DNA from: a virus | Strand: one strand, 5' to 3' | Length of the DNA: 24,148 bases | IMG/VR virus record: IMGVR_UViG_3300032069_000052 | Location: 1 to 24,148 of that record | Shown here: positions 20,900-24,148 of the stretch, one piece after another | How the letters are laid out: each line of letters opens with the position of its first letter | Position numbering within the stretch: the first letter of the stretch is position 1 | Notes under the pieces: generated by a model | The model's database searches: none | What the model was told of the DNA's origin: nothing | What the model saw: the letters and a program-made list of their open reading frames with translations, nothing else | Program-made: the position numbers and the translations under genes

Positions 20900-21262
20900 G
20901 TGGTGCAAAAAAATCTATACAAACCATATCCTAATGTTCCGGCCAATCCTTATATTCCAGGAATTCAGGCAAACAATCAAGGGATAGGTCAGGGATGGGG
21001 ACAACAAAACTCTTCTGGCGCTATACCTAATATAAATCTGCAATTTCCAGTCCATCATGAATTTCAGGGAATTCAACGTAACCAGATGCCGAATTATCAG
21101 ATGCCAAACATGGGAATGGGGCAAGGCATGGGAATGAGATCACCCTATGCGGGTATGTTCCCAGGGCGGGGAATGGGGATGCAGGGCGGAATGGGACAAG
21201 GCGGATGGTACGGGGATTTCATGCGGCAACCGAATCCCGGTTACGGTGTTCCCCTGTACTAA
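20900..21262 (+). CDS. Met/Gln/Pro-rich virion-type protein, 120 aa
   Basis: The start is GTG at 20900 (a second GTG follows at once), eight bases after AAGGAG. The sequence is low in charge and rich in Asn, Gln, Pro, Gly and Met, with MGMGQGMGM-type runs and a C-terminal GQGGWYGDF block. That block repeats 26 bases found exactly twice in the upstream gene (third copy at 21194-21219), showing shared origin or recombination between the two. It lacks membrane segments and is probably flexible. Position inside the ejection-protein run suggests a virion component. No family is recognised. Confidence 0.6.
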   Translation: MVQKNLYKPYPNVPANPYIPGIQANNQGIGQGWGQQNSSGAIPNINLQFPVHHEFQGIQRNQMPNYQMPNMGMGQGMGMRSPYAGMFPGRGMGMQGGMGQGGWYGDFMRQPNPGYGVPLY

Positions 21263-21274
21263 GAGGAGAAAACA

Positions 21275-22207
21275 ATGGCGCAAAAATCTACGAGCGGAGG
21301 CGGATATTGGAAAGCCCCGAGTTCTAAAATCAGTTCCCCGAAAGGATGGCAATGGGCTCAAAAGCAGTATTCCCCGCAATTCCTGAAATCTGTTGAAAAT
21401 ACCTACGGTGGTTGGCAGGGACTTGTTGACCAACCCGGCATTGATATGACGCAGCTGCCGAGGACGGCGGAGGAATGGCGGAATTATAAACCGACTTCTC
21501 TTGCCGATATGTATAAGGGATTCACGGAAAAGAATCCCCTCATGGAGCAGACCCAGTACAATCAAGCAATGGAGCGGGTACGCGGGGCGGGCGGTGGAGC
21601 AATCCAGGGTCTAATGAATATGGCGGCGGCAAGGCCTGGTGGGGCGTCATACGGAGGATTTGATAATAGCGTAGATCAGATCAATAAGGCCATGATGGAA
21701 GGCGGTATGGATGTTGCCACTCAACAGGCCATGCAGAATATTGCCGAACAACAGGCAAATCAGGAAAAGCTCATCGGATATACGGGTCAAGATATCGGCA
21801 ATCAGATGGGTTGGCTTCAGGGCTTGACTGGGGCACAAGGTACCGATTGGTCGAACTATTTAGCGGGTATGGGCCAAAATTTTAATCAGCAATTAGGTGC
21901 TTTGCAGGGACAATCGGGTTGGCTGGGCCAGATGACTCCGTATGAGCAATTCAATATTCAGACTCCGCGTCAATGGGCAGCACAGCAAGCGGCGGCAAAT
22001 TCGGCGGCGGCCATGAATGAGGAACGAATTAATGCAGCCCGTCGTGGCGAGACAATGGGTTGGCTCGATAAACTTATGCAATGGCAGAATCAAGGCGCGA
22101 ATCAGTATTATGGTGGTCAGCAAGACTGGTTAAATTACGGCCATCAGCGCGGCGATGCTGAGTTGGGCGGGTACAATCCTAGCTGGCTAGGCTGGACTCA
22201 AGAGTAA
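21275..22207 (+). CDS. putative internal virion / DNA-ejection protein, 310 aa
   Basis: A good AAGAGGAG precedes the ATG. The product is rich in Gln, Ala, Gly and Trp with helical stretches and methionines (NQAMERVRGAGGGAIQGLMNMAAARPGG; QQAMQNIAEQQANQEKLIGYTGQDIGNQMGWLQGL). This is the composition typical of podovirus ejection proteins that leave the head with DNA and line the conduit. Around 225-260 a QWAAQQAAANSAAAMNEERINAARRGE segment is a clear charged-Ala helix. No enzyme motif is seen. A long leader with a hairpin separates it from the next gene. Confidence 0.65.
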   Translation: MAQKSTSGGGYWKAPSSKISSPKGWQWAQKQYSPQFLKSVENTYGGWQGLVDQPGIDMTQLPRTAEEWRNYKPTSLADMYKGFTEKNPLMEQTQYNQAMERVRGAGGGAIQGLMNMAAARPGGASYGGFDNSVDQINKAMMEGGMDVATQQAMQNIAEQQANQEKLIGYTGQDIGNQMGWLQGLTGAQGTDWSNYLAGMGQNFNQQLGALQGQSGWLGQMTPYEQFNIQTPRQWAAQQAAANSAAAMNEERINAARRGETMGWLDKLMQWQNQGANQYYGGQQDWLNYGHQRGDAELGGYNPSWLGWTQE

Positions 22208-22284
22208 GACAATTTCTGCCCGTAGGTTGATATTGACTAGGTTGAGATCGTCGATTGTACGCGATCCTAGAGCGTTGTTTTTAG

Positions 22285-22313
22285 CCTGATATGCCCCCGG
22301 TGGGGTATTTAGG
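22285..22313 (+). other. GC-rich stem-loop in the 123-bp gap between ejection genes
   Basis: CCTGA (22285-22289) plus ATGCCCC (22291-22297) pair with GGGGTAT and TTAGG (22302-22313), leaving a CGGT loop, two G-T wobbles and a one-base bulge; G22284-C22314 can extend it. No T-run follows, so it is not a canonical terminator. The gene's ribosome site (GGGGG, 22321-22325) begins eight bases after the stem, so the fold could influence initiation at 22331 or act as an attenuator or processing site. The upstream half of the gap (22233-22270) has a second, weaker pairing (CTAG...GATCG / CGATCCTAG). Confidence 0.5.
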
Positions 22314-22330
22314 CAATTTAGGGGGTTTCA

Positions 22331-23281
22331 ATGGACTTTGACTGGGAAACATTCGTTGGTACGGGGGTTCAGCCCGCGTTGAAATGGCTTCAAGACTACA
22401 TGGGTTATGGTCTGCAATCAAATTTAGAACGCCAGAAGTATATGCAGGATATCAGCAAAATCCAAACCGAATACGGCGAAAGGCGCAGGGGTTCTAAACT
22501 TGAATATGACCTGGCCATGAGTCGAGACAAAGGGCTTCAAGACTTTGAAAAGGATATAGCTCATATAAAAGATGGCATAGAGCGGGGTCAAATCGATTAT
22601 CAAGCCCGGACAGACTTGAGTTTAACCAAGGCCAAGTCGGATGTCTTTATCGGGCAAACTAAGGCCGAAGAAGAAATCAGAACGGCAGAGCAACAGAAAC
22701 GATACAAGGCCTACGCAGATTCGTTAAGAGGTCTTTATAATCAAGATCCGAAAGCCAAAGAAAACGTTGGTATCAACACGGTAACTCAACTGGGGGAATT
22801 AACGGGCAAGATGTTTAAGCATCAATCAGAAGCCGCAACGCGTATCGGAGCCCTGGCTATGCAAGAGGCCGAGTTAAAAAAACAAATCGCCAAGGCAAAG
22901 CCCCAGGAAGTTGGTTCGATACAAGAACAGCTGGCAATCAATCAAACCCAAGCGAAAATGTGGAAGACAAATCTGGACCGCATCGCGCAATTCCAGGACG
23001 TTGCCGACAGAACCTTAAAGGGACTGCACTCAACCGGAATCACGGAGAATGGACAAATCCCGGATGACAAAAAGCGTCTATACATGGATGGTTTGAGTTA
23101 TCTCGAAACAAAATACCGGGAAAAGGGGCTAAGTCTGGCCATGTTGCCCGTAGAGAAGATTGCGGAGCGACTTAAGGTTATGTATCCCGATGTCGAAATC
23201 ACGCCCGACGACCTGAAATTTATTGACGCTAATAAACTTTGGCTTGTCGATTGGATGAATAAACAAACCAAAAAGAAATAA
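22331..23281 (+). CDS. coiled-coil putative ejection protein, 316 aa
   Basis: Residues about 30-230 are strongly helical and charged (RQKYMQDISKIQTEYGERRRGSKLEYDLAMSRDKGLQDFEKDIAHIKDG as a leading stretch, then MQEAELKKQIAKAKPQEVGSIQEQLAINQ), consistent with long coiled coils. The C-terminus is a compact acidic/basic domain (YPDVEITPDDLKFIDANKLWLVDWMNKQTKKK). There is no signal peptide, no transmembrane segment and no recognised catalytic motif. Placement after two putative ejection proteins and before a large glycine-zipper protein fits an internal virion core or ejection role. The start at 22331 follows AGGGGG. Confidence 0.65.
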   Translation: MDFDWETFVGTGVQPALKWLQDYMGYGLQSNLERQKYMQDISKIQTEYGERRRGSKLEYDLAMSRDKGLQDFEKDIAHIKDGIERGQIDYQARTDLSLTKAKSDVFIGQTKAEEEIRTAEQQKRYKAYADSLRGLYNQDPKAKENVGINTVTQLGELTGKMFKHQSEAATRIGALAMQEAELKKQIAKAKPQEVGSIQEQLAINQTQAKMWKTNLDRIAQFQDVADRTLKGLHSTGITENGQIPDDKKRLYMDGLSYLETKYREKGLSLAMLPVEKIAERLKVMYPDVEITPDDLKFIDANKLWLVDWMNKQTKKK

Positions 23282-23314
23282 TCCCTTCTTTGTTGTCAGC
23301 AAAAGGGGAAAGAA

Positions 23315-24148
23315 ATGTATGATCTGTTTTCATTTATAGACGACGATTACGATCAGCTTAATCCGCAAGAGGCCCGTCAACGCAAACTTGATGAACTCAT
23401 AAACTCAGATATCGCTGCCTATACGCCCCAACCTCCGCCCAAGAAAAAGTCTTTTGCCCGCGAACTTCTGGACCCGCTTTATAGTTTTGCAAGCGGCGTT
23501 TATGGGGGAACAGCCAAGGTCTTGGATACGATGAGTTGGTTGACGCATGAACTCAATCCAGCTTTTCCGAGAACTGAGCAATTAACAGATTTACCCGTGC
23601 CCTGGTTGCGTCAACAAGAACAGGCCATGGGGGCAGCCGGGTATCCCGAAGGTTCCATTCCACAAAAAGTTTATAGCGGGCTAGGTGAAGCAGCCCCGGA
23701 TCTTCTGGCATTAAAAGGACTTGGGGCAGCCATGCCCATGGGGGCAGCACTTCCTGCATATGGGGCTGCCCAAGGTGGAAAAGAGGGTGGCTGGTATGGG
23801 GCGTTTCAAGGTGGATTAACGGGCGGATTGACCGGGGGAATCCTGCATGGCGTAGGTCAACTTCCTCCCGGATGGCGCATTCCTGCCGGATTCGGAGCCG
23901 GGTTTGCCACAACGCCTGGTGGTCTTGAAGAAAAGGTGTCGGGGGGTACAACGCTCGGTGTATTATCTGCCGGGGGCGGCCCGGTCAGCAGTCGTGAATT
24001 TTGGGATCGGTACGCCCGAGAACCTAAGCCCCTAACCGAAACCGAAAAGCAAATCCTGAATAACGTCAAAGAGAATCTTGCCTATATCACAGGCAAGAAA
24101 AACGTCAGCGAATTCCCTCCGACCGAAGAAATAGATTGGTCTAAAGAA
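23315..24148 (+). CDS. large ejection-type / polyvalent virion protein, partial (first 278 aa)
   Basis: The frame opens with ATG after GCAAAAGGGGAAAG and stays open to the window edge, so the C-terminus is missing. An acidic start (MYDLFSFIDDDYDQ) precedes a Pro/Lys stretch (TPQPPPKKK) and helices. A hydrophobic glycine-zipper region at about 122-185 (GLGAAMPMGAALPAYGAAQGG, GGWYGAFQGGLTGGLTGGILHGVG) suggests membrane insertion or conduit lining. The GGWYGAF peptide echoes GGWYGDF in the proteins at 20195 and 20900. In podoviruses the last ejection protein is often very long and may carry muralytic or other domains further on; none is visible here. Confidence 0.7.
   Translation, partial: MYDLFSFIDDDYDQLNPQEARQRKLDELINSDIAAYTPQPPPKKKSFARELLDPLYSFASGVYGGTAKVLDTMSWLTHELNPAFPRTEQLTDLPVPWLRQQEQAMGAAGYPEGSIPQKVYSGLGEAAPDLLALKGLGAAMPMGAALPAYGAAQGGKEGGWYGAFQGGLTGGLTGGILHGVGQLPPGWRIPAGFGAGFATTPGGLEEKVSGGTTLGVLSAGGGPVSSREFWDRYAREPKPLTETEKQILNNVKENLAYITGKKNVSEFPPTEEIDWSKE

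Noticed and set aside
20507-20946. Two His/Pro-rich minus-strand ORFs
   Set aside because: They are antisense shadows of the Gly/Met repeat region of the gene at 20195; repeats keep frames open on both strands.

Overview
The window is part of a tailed-phage genome (or prophage) with a short-tailed, podovirus-like virion. The evidence is the set of P22/T7-like parts in order: terminase, portal, scaffold, HK97-fold capsid protein, head-completion adaptor, a nozzle/DNA-stabilisation-like protein, a gp10-C-type tail tip, a His-x-His tail fibre, and a run of Gly/Gln-rich or helical proteins that look like DNA-ejection proteins. No tape measure, sheath, tail-tube, integrase, DNA polymerase or RNA polymerase gene is visible. 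Promoters are sigma-70-like. A lipobox, several Sec signal peptides and a GWxTD domain point to a bacterial host with an outer membrane. The host phylum cannot be fixed from this sequence.

Left edge (1-997): one 56-codon gene with a TTGACA-N17-TAAACT promoter so close to its ATG that the mRNA may be leaderless. About 770 bp without a convincing gene follow, holding AT-rich tandem and inverted repeats and then a G-rich part with repeated TTGAC boxes.

Minus-strand packaging operon (4719 down to 998): three small conserved-type phage proteins, terS, terL, a one-pass membrane protein and a zinc-ribbon/XRE regulator. Most junctions are ATGA overlaps or gaps of a few bases. It is driven by a TTGACA-N17-TATTAT promoter at 4739-4767.

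Plus-strand morphogenesis block (from 4921): a second promoter at 4826-4854 diverges from the first, with a 9-bp inverted repeat between them. Order: membrane protein, portal, scaffold, major capsid protein, strong terminator, two Sec-exported proteins (a small beta protein and a 916-residue beta-helix/anchor protein), a small basic protein, a frameshifted small gene, adaptor, nozzle, tail tip, a lysis-like cassette, tail fibre and five putative ejection proteins. The last one runs off the window.

The most unusual content is exported. The lysis-like cassette (15913-18819) combines a lytic transglycosylase and two holin-like proteins with a signal-peptide trypsin-like serine protease coupled by ATGA overlap to a GWxTD-domain lipoprotein, and then a 38-residue membrane peptide. 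Two further signal-peptide proteins follow the capsid gene. Together they suggest a phage-encoded envelope-acting system (lysis, surface remodelling or exclusion). This is inference. All product names come from reading the sequence; no database search was run.
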